This document shows positions 41,956 to 48,581 of a stretch of DNA of 64,000 nt, in pieces; positions within the stretch are counted from its first letter, which is position 1; every line of letters begins with the position of its first letter. The notes below the pieces were generated by a model. It saw only the letters and a program-made list of their open reading frames with translations, made no database searches and was not told where the DNA came from. The stretch spans positions 62,001 to 126,000 of the forward strand of contig DAIRGA010000005.1 of assembly GCA_036794825.1 (NCBI GenBank), given 5' to 3'. The position numbers were made by a program, and so were the translations under genes. The stretch comes from RZYY01 sp036794825 (GTDB lineage Bacteria > Bacteroidota > Bacteroidia > Bacteroidales > 4484-276).

Positions 41956-42322
41956 AACTTATTGATATTTATTTAGTTAATAATTAATTTTCAGTACTAA
42001 AGCATCAAACCTCTTGCGAGCACTTTAAAAACACCATAATTACTGATCAACCCACTTTTTTAACTATAAATGAAAGTCAAAATCGTTGTTTCACTTGCTG
42101 TGCCAGACAAATAGACAACTTATCAAATAGAAATTATCCTATCTAATATTAAAATGAACCCTTTACACTAATCAACTGAAAACTACAGGTTAGTACACCT
42201 AAATGGGCTGTTGGGGGTTTACCTCAGCAACAGTTCTACAGGGTTTCAGAGGGTTTAGCATGAGACGTAATAAAGAAATGACTTAACCGTTATGTTAGTA
42301 TAACCGTTAAAAATGTTCTAAA
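41956..42322. other. Divergent control region of the replication operon
   Basis: No gene is seen. It contains CTGTTG/CAACAG (42208-42213, 42228-42233), an inverted repeat with an inner GGT/ACC, and the TAACCGTTA pair at 42283-42310. No consensus -7 box was found on either strand. Confidence 0.5.
42283..42310. promoter_or_regulatory. Two TAACCGTTA repeats, candidate operator
   Basis: TAACCGTTA occurs at 42284-42292 and 42301-42309, 17 bp apart, ending 13 bases before the HTH-like gene at 42323. Its half-site resembles the GTAACC/GGTTAC palindrome at 45762-45773. Confidence 0.45.
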
Positions 42323-42643
42323 ATGAAGAGTGAACCACCTAAAAACAACCACTTGAAGTACTATTTCGGATACAGAATGTCAGATGGAGCGACGATAGTC
42401 ACCACCTCAAGTAATGAGTTATCGAAGTTCATTGGTGTAAGTAGAACCACAATTTCTATTGCATTGAATAAGTCTAAATGTGTCTCAAATGCACGGTACA
42501 CAATAGGTGTAGCAGACTCCATAGTCCGTCAACCTAAAGGTAATAGACGTACATTTAGGAAGAATACAGATAAATACAAGCAATATGTAGAGCAAGCCCT
42601 ACAGTATTACAAAGAGAATAAGGAAGCGGATATGTCACAGTAA
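42323..42643 (+). CDS. Small HTH/NUMOD1-like DNA-binding protein
   Basis: The 106-residue basic protein has SSNELSKFIGVSRTTISIAL (about 29-48), a helix-turn-helix-like segment similar to NUMOD1 modules, and a basic C-terminal half (RQPKGNRRTFRKNTDKYK). It is the only plus-strand gene in this part of the element and lies between repeats, so a role as a regulator or origin-binding protein is plausible. No catalytic motif is present. Confidence 0.6.
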   Translation: MKSEPPKNNHLKYYFGYRMSDGATIVTTSSNELSKFIGVSRTTISIALNKSKCVSNARYTIGVADSIVRQPKGNRRTFRKNTDKYKQYVEQALQYYKENKEADMSQ

Positions 42644-42688
42644 CCGAATCATTAATACTAATAGCACCACTTAATAGCTTGTACAGTC

Positions 42689-42823
42689 TTACACCTTTAA
42701 TAATAGCATCACAAATGCTACTATATAATATAAGGTGTAACATTTAAGTATCACTATAGGTATAGCAATACCTAATTGGATAGCTTATAGTCTATAATAG
42801 CCCATAGTCTATAAAGGGCTATT
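42689..42823. repeat. Cluster of three hairpins in AT-rich DNA
   Basis: Hairpin 1: TTACACCTT (42689-42697)/AAGGTGTAA (42732-42740), with inner TAGCAT/ATGCTA (42704-42709, 42715-42720). Hairpin 2: AGGTAT/ATACCT (42758-42763, 42768-42773). Hairpin 3: AATAGCCC/GGGCTATT (42797-42803, 42816-42823). It may be an origin, transfer or structured-RNA region. Confidence 0.45.
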
Positions 42824-42839
42824 CCTCCTTTTAAAAAAA

Positions 42840-42869
42840 GGAGACTGACGTATTTCTACGCCAGTCCCC
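42840..42869 (-). terminator. Rho-independent terminator
   Basis: GGAGACTGACGTA (42840-42852) pairs with TACGCCAGTCCCC (42857-42869). On the minus strand a T-run follows. It terminates the gene at 42886-43293. Confidence 0.75.
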
Positions 42870-42885
42870 TTAGCTTTAATCAGGA

Positions 42886-43293
42886 CTATTCGACCAATTT
42901 CAACACACCCTTTACTTTCTGCCCTACAACCTCACGGGCAATGTTGAGGAACGGGTCTTTGATGCCTTTGCGACCATCAACCTCAACAACATCTCCGCCC
43001 ACCAATCCGAGGTTGGGATTATCAAGTTCCAATGCCACTGCTTCATCCATTGTGAAGCAGCCGTTCTTGCCGTCTGCTAGTCTTGGAGCGACAAAATAAA
43101 CCCTTCCAGCATTCTCACCGGACTTTGTTACCCTTGTTGTGGACTTGTGAAAATTGAATGGAGATGAGTCGTTGAATGATCCAACTGTCTCTTCAAACCC
43201 TTCAAGCCCCCCTTTCCGGGGGAATACGATACCACTAAACTGTCCAATCTTCTTCTGCTCAACATTTACTGGAGCATTTTTGCCTTTTCCCAT
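42886..43293 (-). CDS. Hypothetical protein, element-associated
   Basis: The 135-residue basic and glycine-rich protein starts MGKGKNAPVNVEQKKIGQFS. It has GENAGRVYFVAPRLAD and a C-terminal VGGDVVEVDGRKGIKDPFLN that looks beta-rich, perhaps OB-like, though no family is recognised. A good terminator follows at 42840-42869, which supports an independent gene. A nucleic-acid-binding role is only a guess from composition. Confidence 0.6.
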   Translation of the reverse strand: MGKGKNAPVNVEQKKIGQFSGIVFPRKGGLEGFEETVGSFNDSSPFNFHKSTTRVTKSGENAGRVYFVAPRLADGKNGCFTMDEAVALELDNPNLGLVGGDVVEVDGRKGIKDPFLNIAREVVGQKVKGVLKLVE

Positions 43294-43507
43294 ACAAATT
43301 TAAATTTAATTGTTATTATTTGAAATCCGTCTTTCTGACGTGTTTGGTAGGGGGGGGACGAGGATGTTATCACCAGAGGGCGGGGGTAATAGTTTTTTTC
43401 ACACCTTTCAGGGGGTACACTAAATATTGCACAGAATATCAAGCAGGAACAAAATCTAAAGATTAAAAATATTTCATTCAATTGATAAAAAAGATACACA
43501 AAAATTG

Positions 43508-43532
43508 AAAAAAAGCCCCCTGGGGTGGGGGC
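43508..43532 (-). terminator. Terminator of the RepA-like operon
   Basis: GCCCCC (43515-43520) pairs with GGGGGC (43527-43532), loop TGGGGT. On the minus strand seven T follow. It lies beyond the iterons, so these are transcribed as the 3' part of the operon. Confidence 0.65.
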
Positions 43533-43632
43533 ATAAGGAGGGGGATGCTGGTTGTATGCCAAATATGATTTACTGATATTTAAATGATTTCAATCAGCTT
43601 GTTGTTTTTGGCTTCTTCATTTCTGAACTGTG

Positions 43633-43777
43633 TTAAGTTTCAGTACATATGCTTTTAACATGGTAACGTAGTTCGTTTAACTGTGTTAACATGGTTTGCA
43701 AACTATGTTAACGTGGTTCAACTCAACTGTGTTAACTGGTGTGCTTATATGTTTTAACGTGGTAACGTAGTTCGTTA
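43633..43777. repeat. About 22-bp-spaced TTAAC iterons, candidate replication origin
   Basis: TTAAC-type cores (TTAAG in the first) start at 43633, 43655, 43677/43686, 43708, 43732 and 43754, spaced about 22-24 bp. TTTTAACRTGGTAACGTAGTT occurs nearly identically at 43653 and 43752. Two-turn spacing beside a RepA-like gene is what iteron origins show. Confidence 0.5.
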
Positions 43778-43782
43778 AGTCC

Positions 43783-44904
43783 TTAAAATTGTAACATGTC
43801 TTCATATTCATCCTTATTGAGTGTGTACCTTCTTTGTTTTGTGCCTTCGGTTCCTGTGGCTGTTATCCATCCCATGTTTTGATAATGTGTAATAAAATCC
43901 CGACAACGGTTGTCCCCGAATTTGTGACCATTAGCGGCTGCATGATCTTTGATTGCCTTTATGAGTTCACTATATCTTAGCCCGTTCGGGATACCTTCAA
44001 AAATAGCCTGAACAATGCTTAAATGTTCCTGGTCTGTCAATGATTCTCCGCTGGGATTAAACATGTAGTCAGAAACGAGCACCGGGAATCCATTCTCATC
44101 AATACTAAAAGCTAAACGGCTGGCATCAATAGCTCGGCTAAATTCTGGTGAAACAATGCTGATATCCGGGTTGAGTTCATCCTTGACAATTGATAAGACT
44201 GTTTCACCTTTATTGATTGATTCGGTGCCGACGTGCCCTCTCGCATTGGAGTCTGCTTTGTTTTGATGAAGAACACAAACAATATGTAAATTATATTCCT
44301 GAGTCCATCGCATCAGTTTGCTACTTATAACGGTCGATTCATTTTCGGAGTTGATATTGCTGACAAGGTCTCGGGTTCCATCAATAAGCACCAGGCCTAA
44401 GCCAGATATAGTTTTCAATGCATGGTCAATAATATCGGTTCGTTCAGCGGGTGAAAATTTGCGGAGGGTGAAGAAATGAAGATTTTCGGGTTCCAAGTTT
44501 GCAGCTCTCACAATCCTATCTAATACGGCCCAGCAGTCATAAGTAGATTGTTCAGTATCAAAATAGAGAATCCGTCTTTTACCTTCAGGTAGGTTTGCCG
44601 TAACGCCGCAAAAGGTCGAGTTTGTTAATGCCGCCACCGCTATGGCTGTAGCAAAAAATGTTTTCCTGCTTTTTGCCTTTCCAATCAGCAATGAAAAATT
44701 TCCCAGTGTGCCGATCCTTTGCCCTTCAATTGATAGCACTACAGGAGGCTTCAAATATTCAGTTTTGTGGTCAAGTTCACAGTTCTGTAATATTGTGTCA
44801 AGTGATGCGCCATTACTTTGCGACCTGGTTACATGAGCTGCCGCCGCCAACACTTCCGATCTTATTGGTTTTGTGTGTTCATCGTCCCAAATATCCTTAC
44901 TCAT
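43783..44904 (-). CDS. RepA-like hexameric helicase/AAA ATPase
   Basis: The 373-residue ATPase has Walker A GKAKSRKT (75-82) and Walker B LGLVLIDGTRDLV (about 155-167). A VCVLHQNK segment, with its sensor-like LHQNK, follows, then a C-terminal winged-helix-like part (LRYSELIKAIKDHAAANG; RDFITHYQNMGWI). This is the RepA/DnaB-like plan of Bacteroidota integrative elements. The start at 44904 overlaps the upstream gene by 8 bp; a frame from 44940 is longer but less likely. It faces iterons just after its stop. Confidence 0.8.
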   Translation of the reverse strand: MSKDIWDDEHTKPIRSEVLAAAAHVTRSQSNGASLDTILQNCELDHKTEYLKPPVVLSIEGQRIGTLGNFSLLIGKAKSRKTFFATAIAVAALTNSTFCGVTANLPEGKRRILYFDTEQSTYDCWAVLDRIVRAANLEPENLHFFTLRKFSPAERTDIIDHALKTISGLGLVLIDGTRDLVSNINSENESTVISSKLMRWTQEYNLHIVCVLHQNKADSNARGHVGTESINKGETVLSIVKDELNPDISIVSPEFSRAIDASRLAFSIDENGFPVLVSDYMFNPSGESLTDQEHLSIVQAIFEGIPNGLRYSELIKAIKDHAAANGHKFGDNRCRDFITHYQNMGWITATGTEGTKQRRYTLNKDEYEDMLQF

Positions 44905-45361
44905 GATTATCCCCTTCCAATAGTTTGTTTGTATCGGCAATGGCTTTTTGAGTCAATGCTTTAATTCGTAAAAATGCAATGATTACTTGTGGGTCCGTTC
45001 CGGTCTGGTGGGCGTATTCCTGGACTATATCCCGGAGTTGGGCAATGGTTGTTTTTTGGTATTGGAGTTCCCCATAAAGCTGGCTTTGTTGTTGCAAAAG
45101 TTGGCCCACGAAGAAGTGGATCAATAAAATTGATTTCGCCATGAGGTGCCTAACAGATTCACTTTGCCGTGTTTTGTAAATCTGATTCAGTCGTGAAAAT
45201 TCCTGTGCAACGTCTTCGTGTTTGTCCCAGATTAAAAAATCTGATTCCGGATCAAAATCAAGGTCATCACAAAGATATTTACTATCTTTGACGGGTTGTT
45301 TTATCCCGTCACCGTTCACCTGCCAGTGAGCGGTTTTTTTATGTTGTTCAATCCCATGCAT
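44897..45361 (-). CDS. Hypothetical helical protein of the Xis/RepA operon
   Basis: The 154-residue protein is mostly helical in its C-terminal half (LLIHFFVGQLLQQQSQLYGE; LRIKALTQKAIADTNKLL). No recognised family. It lies between the HTH gene (3-bp gap) and the RepA-like gene (8-bp overlap), so it is co-expressed with both. Confidence 0.6.
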   Translation of the reverse strand: MHGIEQHKKTAHWQVNGDGIKQPVKDSKYLCDDLDFDPESDFLIWDKHEDVAQEFSRLNQIYKTRQSESVRHLMAKSILLIHFFVGQLLQQQSQLYGELQYQKTTIAQLRDIVQEYAHQTGTDPQVIIAFLRIKALTQKAIADTNKLLEGDNHE

Positions 45362-45364
45362 CGC

Positions 45365-45718
45365 TTAACCCTTTCTAATTTTGTTAACTAAATATCTATC
45401 TACTTCCTGTGCGATTTCAGCATTTGTCTTGACCCTACCCCTTTTAATGTAATTCATTAAATCGGAGTGTGAGAAGAATAGTCTTTTTGTTCCGGGGATT
45501 TTGCAAACTGGCAGTTCTCCTTTTCTTACTTTTTCGTAAATAGTTTGCCGTTTTAATCGAAGAAGGCTTGCGGCCTCCTCAACGTTCAGAATCTTTTCTG
45601 ATTGATCAATTGGTTCAACCCTTTGTGAATTGCTTTCCAAAACATCCTTGACCCATCTTTTAAAGATAGGTTCAAGTCTTGCCAATGGCACATTAAAAAA
45701 AACTTGCTCTGCTTCCAT
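45365..45718 (-). CDS. Excisionase-type helix-turn-helix protein
   Basis: This 117-residue protein has a MerR/Xis-like winged helix at about 45-100 (ILNVEEAASLLRLKRQTIYE, VRKGELPVCKIPGTKRLFF). Such proteins sit beside tyrosine integrases in Bacteroidota elements and steer excision or regulate the next genes. A pair of tandem palindromes lies 44 bases upstream (45762-45784). Confidence 0.82.
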   Translation of the reverse strand: MEAEQVFFNVPLARLEPIFKRWVKDVLESNSQRVEPIDQSEKILNVEEAASLLRLKRQTIYEKVRKGELPVCKIPGTKRLFFSHSDLMNYIKRGRVKTNAEIAQEVDRYLVNKIRKG

Positions 45719-45761
45719 TATTATTGAGATTAAATGAATAATGGCCGCAAGTACGGATGGA

Positions 45762-45784
45762 GTAACCGGTTACGTAAGGGTTAC
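45762..45784. promoter_or_regulatory. Tandem palindromes, candidate operator of the HTH operon
   Basis: GTAACCGGTTAC (45762-45773) is a perfect palindrome, followed at once by GTAAGGGTTAC (45774-45784), also symmetric. They lie between the unknown gene at 45807 and the HTH gene and resemble the TAACC half-sites at 42283-42310. Confidence 0.5.
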
Positions 45785-45806
45785 AAGATTAAACTTTTTC
45801 TATAAG

Positions 45807-46586
45807 TTACTCATTATTTGATTGTTCTTCTTCTAAGAATTCTATGTCATTTTTTATTTTCGTAACCGTTTGAGGATAATTTTCCTGCATGAATGGGATT
45901 ATTTTTTCGAGTTTTTTTATCGGGAATTTATGATTAACATTAATCATTATTTTAGCTTCACTGATGTTGTTTTTAATACTATTGAAAGTTTTATCAATTT
46001 TATGTGCTTCAATAAATTGCTGTATTGCATCTTTCTTTGTTTTTGTTTTATGCAGTAACTTACTTTCATAAGCATAATAGAAAATTGTTGCCCATTCCAG
46101 AGCACTAAAATCTTCTGTTGCCGTGTCCTTTAATGCAGAATCTGAATGTTTTTCAATATTTTCAATCACGTGATTTACTAATTGAAGTTTGAAGTTGACT
46201 TCTTCCAGAAAACTGTTTACCTGAAAATACATGTAATCTTTTTCAAGATTGGTAGGGATGTTTTCTAGAATTATTTCTTTCATGGAGTATACATTTCCGA
46301 ACAGATGATGAAAGTTAGCAAAATGGTCTCTTTCTGTGTGGTTTCGAAAACCATCAATAATTGACTGAAGATCATTTTTCATTCTATTGAGTGATTTCAC
46401 AATGAAGTTGTAGTTTTTGACATCTGATAAGGTACTCAATTCTATTATTAAGTCGCCTGCAATCTTTTTAATTTTGGCTCTATTTTCGACTTCATGAGAA
46501 TCTCTTTGAGGGTAATGCGGGGCTTCCCAATGATCAATGATTGATATTGTAGTTATCTTTTTCTTAAAACTCTTAAATAATTTCAT
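45807..46586 (-). CDS. Unknown protein coupled to the integrase
   Basis: The 259-residue, helix-rich soluble protein has a basic N-terminus (MKLFKSFKKKITTISIIDHW) and a charged middle. No family is recognised; a RteC-like protein is a possibility because of length and position after an integrase, but this is not proven. Its ATG overlaps the integrase stop as ATGA, so it is translated with the integrase. Confidence 0.6.
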   Translation of the reverse strand: MKLFKSFKKKITTISIIDHWEAPHYPQRDSHEVENRAKIKKIAGDLIIELSTLSDVKNYNFIVKSLNRMKNDLQSIIDGFRNHTERDHFANFHHLFGNVYSMKEIILENIPTNLEKDYMYFQVNSFLEEVNFKLQLVNHVIENIEKHSDSALKDTATEDFSALEWATIFYYAYESKLLHKTKTKKDAIQQFIEAHKIDKTFNSIKNNISEAKIMINVNHKFPIKKLEKIIPFMQENYPQTVTKIKNDIEFLEEEQSNNE

Positions 46587-47827
46587 TTTGTGTCTGCATT
46601 ATTATTGCCAATAACTTTATTAAAGCCCGCCGTTAGCGCATCTGTGCGTTTGTGGATTTCCTCATCCTCGAATGAATCAAGATAGCTTCGTGTTGTTTTA
46701 GCATCGGCATGGCCGAGCATTTCACCAATAAACTCAGTCGAAGCGCCTGATCTTTTCAGTATGGTTGCAAATGAATGCCTGGCATAATATGTTGTGATGT
46801 CTTTGTTGATTTTCAGATGTGCAGCAATTCTTTTCATGTATTTATTTATGGTCTTTGTTAATTGCTGGTAAACCTCTCTTTCTCTGACTGCAGTCATTTC
46901 TGGTAAAAGATGTGGAAAGATAAAATCGTTTGGATCTTCAGAATGCCTACCCCATTTCTCTATTATAGATTTAGCTTCGGGCTTAAGAGAAATCTTGATT
47001 TCCTCCTCAGTTCCTTTTGTGCGTTTTGTTTTTGATCGGGAATATCTTAGAATATTTTTGTCGATGTTTTTCCATTTGAGCAGGCAAAGATCTTTTACAT
47101 TCATGCCGTTACAGAGATACATAAATATCCAGTAGTCCTTCGCCATCTGTTCAGTAGTATTCGGATTTGCATTGTAATTGTAAATAAGTGACACCTCGTC
47201 TAGTGTTAGGGCCTTTTTGATATTTTTCCCTGTTGGAATAGAATACTGATCCTTCGATTTTCCAAAAGGATACATTGACTTATCGATATTAGAACGGTTA
47301 AGTATTGTTCTGAGGCTCCTCAGATAAATCCCTACAGTTGTAATGCTTCTTTTTTGTTTTACCATCCAATCCTCATACTCTTGAAGCATTTTTGGAGTAA
47401 CATCGGCAATTCTCAAGTCTTTATTAAAAGTTGCGATACTGTTACGAGCGCATTCATAGGCAACAGCATTTCCAATTCTATCGGATGCCTTTAATTCTTC
47501 TATGTAATTATCAAAACCTTGGTAAACACTGTCGGTTAAATTGCGGTGTGTCAAATAGACTTCTTCAAACCGGCTGAACGTGAAAAAAGGCAATTTCTCG
47601 ATGATACTGTTGGCTTTAGACTGAAATGCAAGCAATTTTCGGTAATCCTCATTTTCATCCTGAGTCCTTCGTTTTGCTGCCATTACCCGCTCAAATTCTT
47701 TAACTGTTAATCTAATTCCGGTTGGATAGTACTTCTTCTTTTGTTGGTGGGTAACAAGCAAAGAAATCGTACATTTGTCTTTCTTCTGAGGATGATACTT
47801 ATCAATGTAGATTGAAGCAGTTGCCAT
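46583..47827 (-). CDS. Tyrosine site-specific recombinase (integrase)
   Basis: The 414-residue protein has an N-terminal arm-binding domain (about 1-95), a SAM-like core-binding domain (about 95-190) and a catalytic domain (about 205-400). The catalytic part contains YYARHSFATILKRSG (R350, H351), LGHADAKTT (H373) and nucleophile Y382 in SYLD. The first catalytic Arg position reads CNGMNVKDL, so Arg appears replaced by Asn243, as in other Bacteroidota integrases that lack it. It should integrate the element at tRNA-Asn. Confidence 0.93.
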   Translation of the reverse strand: MATASIYIDKYHPQKKDKCTISLLVTHQQKKKYYPTGIRLTVKEFERVMAAKRRTQDENEDYRKLLAFQSKANSIIEKLPFFTFSRFEEVYLTHRNLTDSVYQGFDNYIEELKASDRIGNAVAYECARNSIATFNKDLRIADVTPKMLQEYEDWMVKQKRSITTVGIYLRSLRTILNRSNIDKSMYPFGKSKDQYSIPTGKNIKKALTLDEVSLIYNYNANPNTTEQMAKDYWIFMYLCNGMNVKDLCLLKWKNIDKNILRYSRSKTKRTKGTEEEIKISLKPEAKSIIEKWGRHSEDPNDFIFPHLLPEMTAVREREVYQQLTKTINKYMKRIAAHLKINKDITTYYARHSFATILKRSGASTEFIGEMLGHADAKTTRSYLDSFEDEEIHKRTDALTAGFNKVIGNNNADTK

Positions 47828-47843
47828 ATTCTGATTATTTTAG

Positions 47844-47874
47844 TTCCGGAATTTCTCCGGAATTTCTCCGGAAC
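47844..47874. repeat. Three 11-bp TCCGGAA repeats at the integrase promoter
   Basis: TTCCGGAATTT, CTCCGGAATTT and CTCCGGAAC lie at 11-bp spacing. They overlap the expected transcription start of the integrase gene and match the repeats at 6034-6055. Roles as arm sites or autorepression sites are both possible. Weaker TTGTTCCA repeats lie at about 47964-47988. Confidence 0.6.
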
Positions 47875-47881
47875 AAAGTTA
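47874..47881 (-). promoter_or_regulatory. -7 promoter box (TAACTTTG) of the integrase gene
   Basis: On the minus strand this is TAACTTTG, matching TAnnTTTG. A TTTG at 47901-47898, 16 bp upstream, may be the -33 box. Transcription would start inside the TCCGGAA repeats. Confidence 0.55.
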
Positions 47882-48004
47882 CAATAATAACCGAAAACAA
47901 ACACATAAAAAACCAACATTAAGATCACATGAAACACTTATCCATCAAGGCTTTTAGTTAGTTTTGTTCCAACCTTGTTCCAGGAATGTTTTGGTGCATT
48001 TTTA

Positions 48005-48050
48005 TGACTGTTAATCAGAGGGTCGCTGGTTCAAGTCCAGCAGGGGGAGC
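48005..48050 (+). repeat. Right attachment repeat (attR), partial tRNA-Asn copy
   Basis: This is a perfect 46-base copy of 5941-5986. It has no acceptor 5' half or D arm and is not a functional tRNA. Confidence 0.92.
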
Positions 48051-48060
48051 TTGAAAATCG

Positions 48061-48095
48061 AAGGCTTACAGGTGATTCCTCTGTAAGCCTTTTTT
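48061..48095 (+). terminator. Terminator beside the right attachment copy
   Basis: AAGGCTTACAG (48061-48071) pairs with CTGTAAGCCTT (48081-48091), followed by T. It is probably the original chromosomal tRNA-Asn terminator displaced by the insertion, or that of an earlier element. Confidence 0.7.
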
Positions 48096-48097
48096 AT

Positions 48098-48119
48098 TTT
48101 GCATATAATTTGCATACAT
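48098..48119. repeat. Second 11-bp repeat pair next to attR
   Basis: TTTGCATATAA (48098-48108) and TTTGCATACAT (48109-48119) stand in tandem just after the terminator, the same place that TTCCGGAACAT repeats hold at the left end. They could be arm sites left by a different element. Confidence 0.45.
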
Positions 48120-48263
48120 TTTTGAAGATGGCTAATCTTTCTGTCAAGCAAAGAATGTTGTTTTAAGTAATCCCAAAATGCATTACAAGCATACCTATTT
48201 GTGAAGTTTTGCTAGCCAGTAATTACTTTGACTATTTCAAGATTTAAAGGATTGAGAAAAGAA

Positions 48264-48298
48264 AAAAGCCGTGTAAAATGTTAATTCACACGGCTTTT
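48264..48298 (-). terminator. Terminator of tRNA-Ser
   Basis: AAAAGCCGTGT (48264-48274) pairs with ACACGGCTTTT (48288-48298). A T-run follows on the minus strand. Confidence 0.75.
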
Positions 48299-48308
48299 GT
48301 TTATTTTG

Positions 48309-48393
48309 CGGAGAGTGAGGGATTCGAACCCCCGGACCCTTGCAGGTCAACGGTTTTCAAGACCGCCGCGATCGACCGCTCTGCCAACTCTCC
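48309..48393 (-). tRNA. tRNA-Ser (anticodon TGA)
   Basis: On the minus strand acceptor GGAGAGT pairs with ACTCTCC, with discriminator G. The anticodon loop CTTGAAA gives TGA. A long variable arm (about GTTGACCTGCAAGGGTC) and a GGGGGTTCGAATCCCTC-type T arm are present, as expected for a class II tRNA. CCA is not encoded. Confidence 0.95.
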
Positions 48394-48397
48394 GCTG

Positions 48398-48405
48398 CAA
48401 AAGTA
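48398..48405 (-). promoter_or_regulatory. -7 promoter box (TACTTTTG) of tRNA-Ser
   Basis: On the minus strand TACTTTTG lies just 5 bases before the mature tRNA 5' end. Confidence 0.55.
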
Positions 48406-48482
48406 CATTTTTTTGCAATTCTCAAAACTTTTTCCCGCTTTTTGGCTAAACATTAGAGCCTTCAGCTGTGTTTGGCTAATGC

Positions 48483-48490
48483 TATCTTTG
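48483..48490 (+). promoter_or_regulatory. -7 promoter box (TATCTTTG) of miaB
   Basis: TATCTTTG fits TAnnTTTG. It would give a leader of about 85 bases before the ATG at 48582. Confidence 0.5.
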
Positions 48491-48581
48491 CCGCTTTTTA
48501 ATTCATTAGTCGTTTTTAAATCATTTCCGAAGCTAAATGTACTCATGTTGAGGACTTTGCAACAGGTAAATTGCTCTAAGT

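Larger units (their letters stand above)
43294..43782. other. Non-coding region with terminator and iterons
   Basis: This region holds no gene. It contains a G-rich terminator (43508-43532) and an array of TTAAC repeats at 43633-43777. Confidence 0.6.
5941..48050. mobile_element. About 42-kb integrative element inserted in the 3' end of tRNA-Asn
   Basis: A perfect 46-bp repeat of the tRNA-Asn 3' part bounds the element (5941-5986 and 48005-48050), giving a repeat-to-repeat distance of 42,064 bp. A tyrosine recombinase (46583-47827) lies just inside the right end, with repeated 11-bp motifs at both ends. Cargo is mostly defence-like (7294-31296), followed by a replication/recombination module (37040-44904) and an HTH/integrase control region. 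I saw no relaxase, type IV secretion, capsid, portal or terminase gene. It is therefore best described as an integrative island or satellite that relies on a helper for movement, if it still moves. Confidence 0.9.

Noticed and set aside
43300..43562. 98-codon minus-strand frame across the terminator region
   Set aside because: It runs through the G-rich terminator at 43508-43532 and shows unusual composition without family traits.
45807..46586. Confident RteC assignment of the integrase-coupled gene
   Set aside because: Only length and position suggest it; no motif is clear, so it is left as unknown.
48301..48546. Minus-strand 81-codon frame across tRNA-Ser
   Set aside because: Most of it is the tRNA gene; the translated GSGGSNPSLSAK end is the usual artefact of translating a tRNA-Ser.
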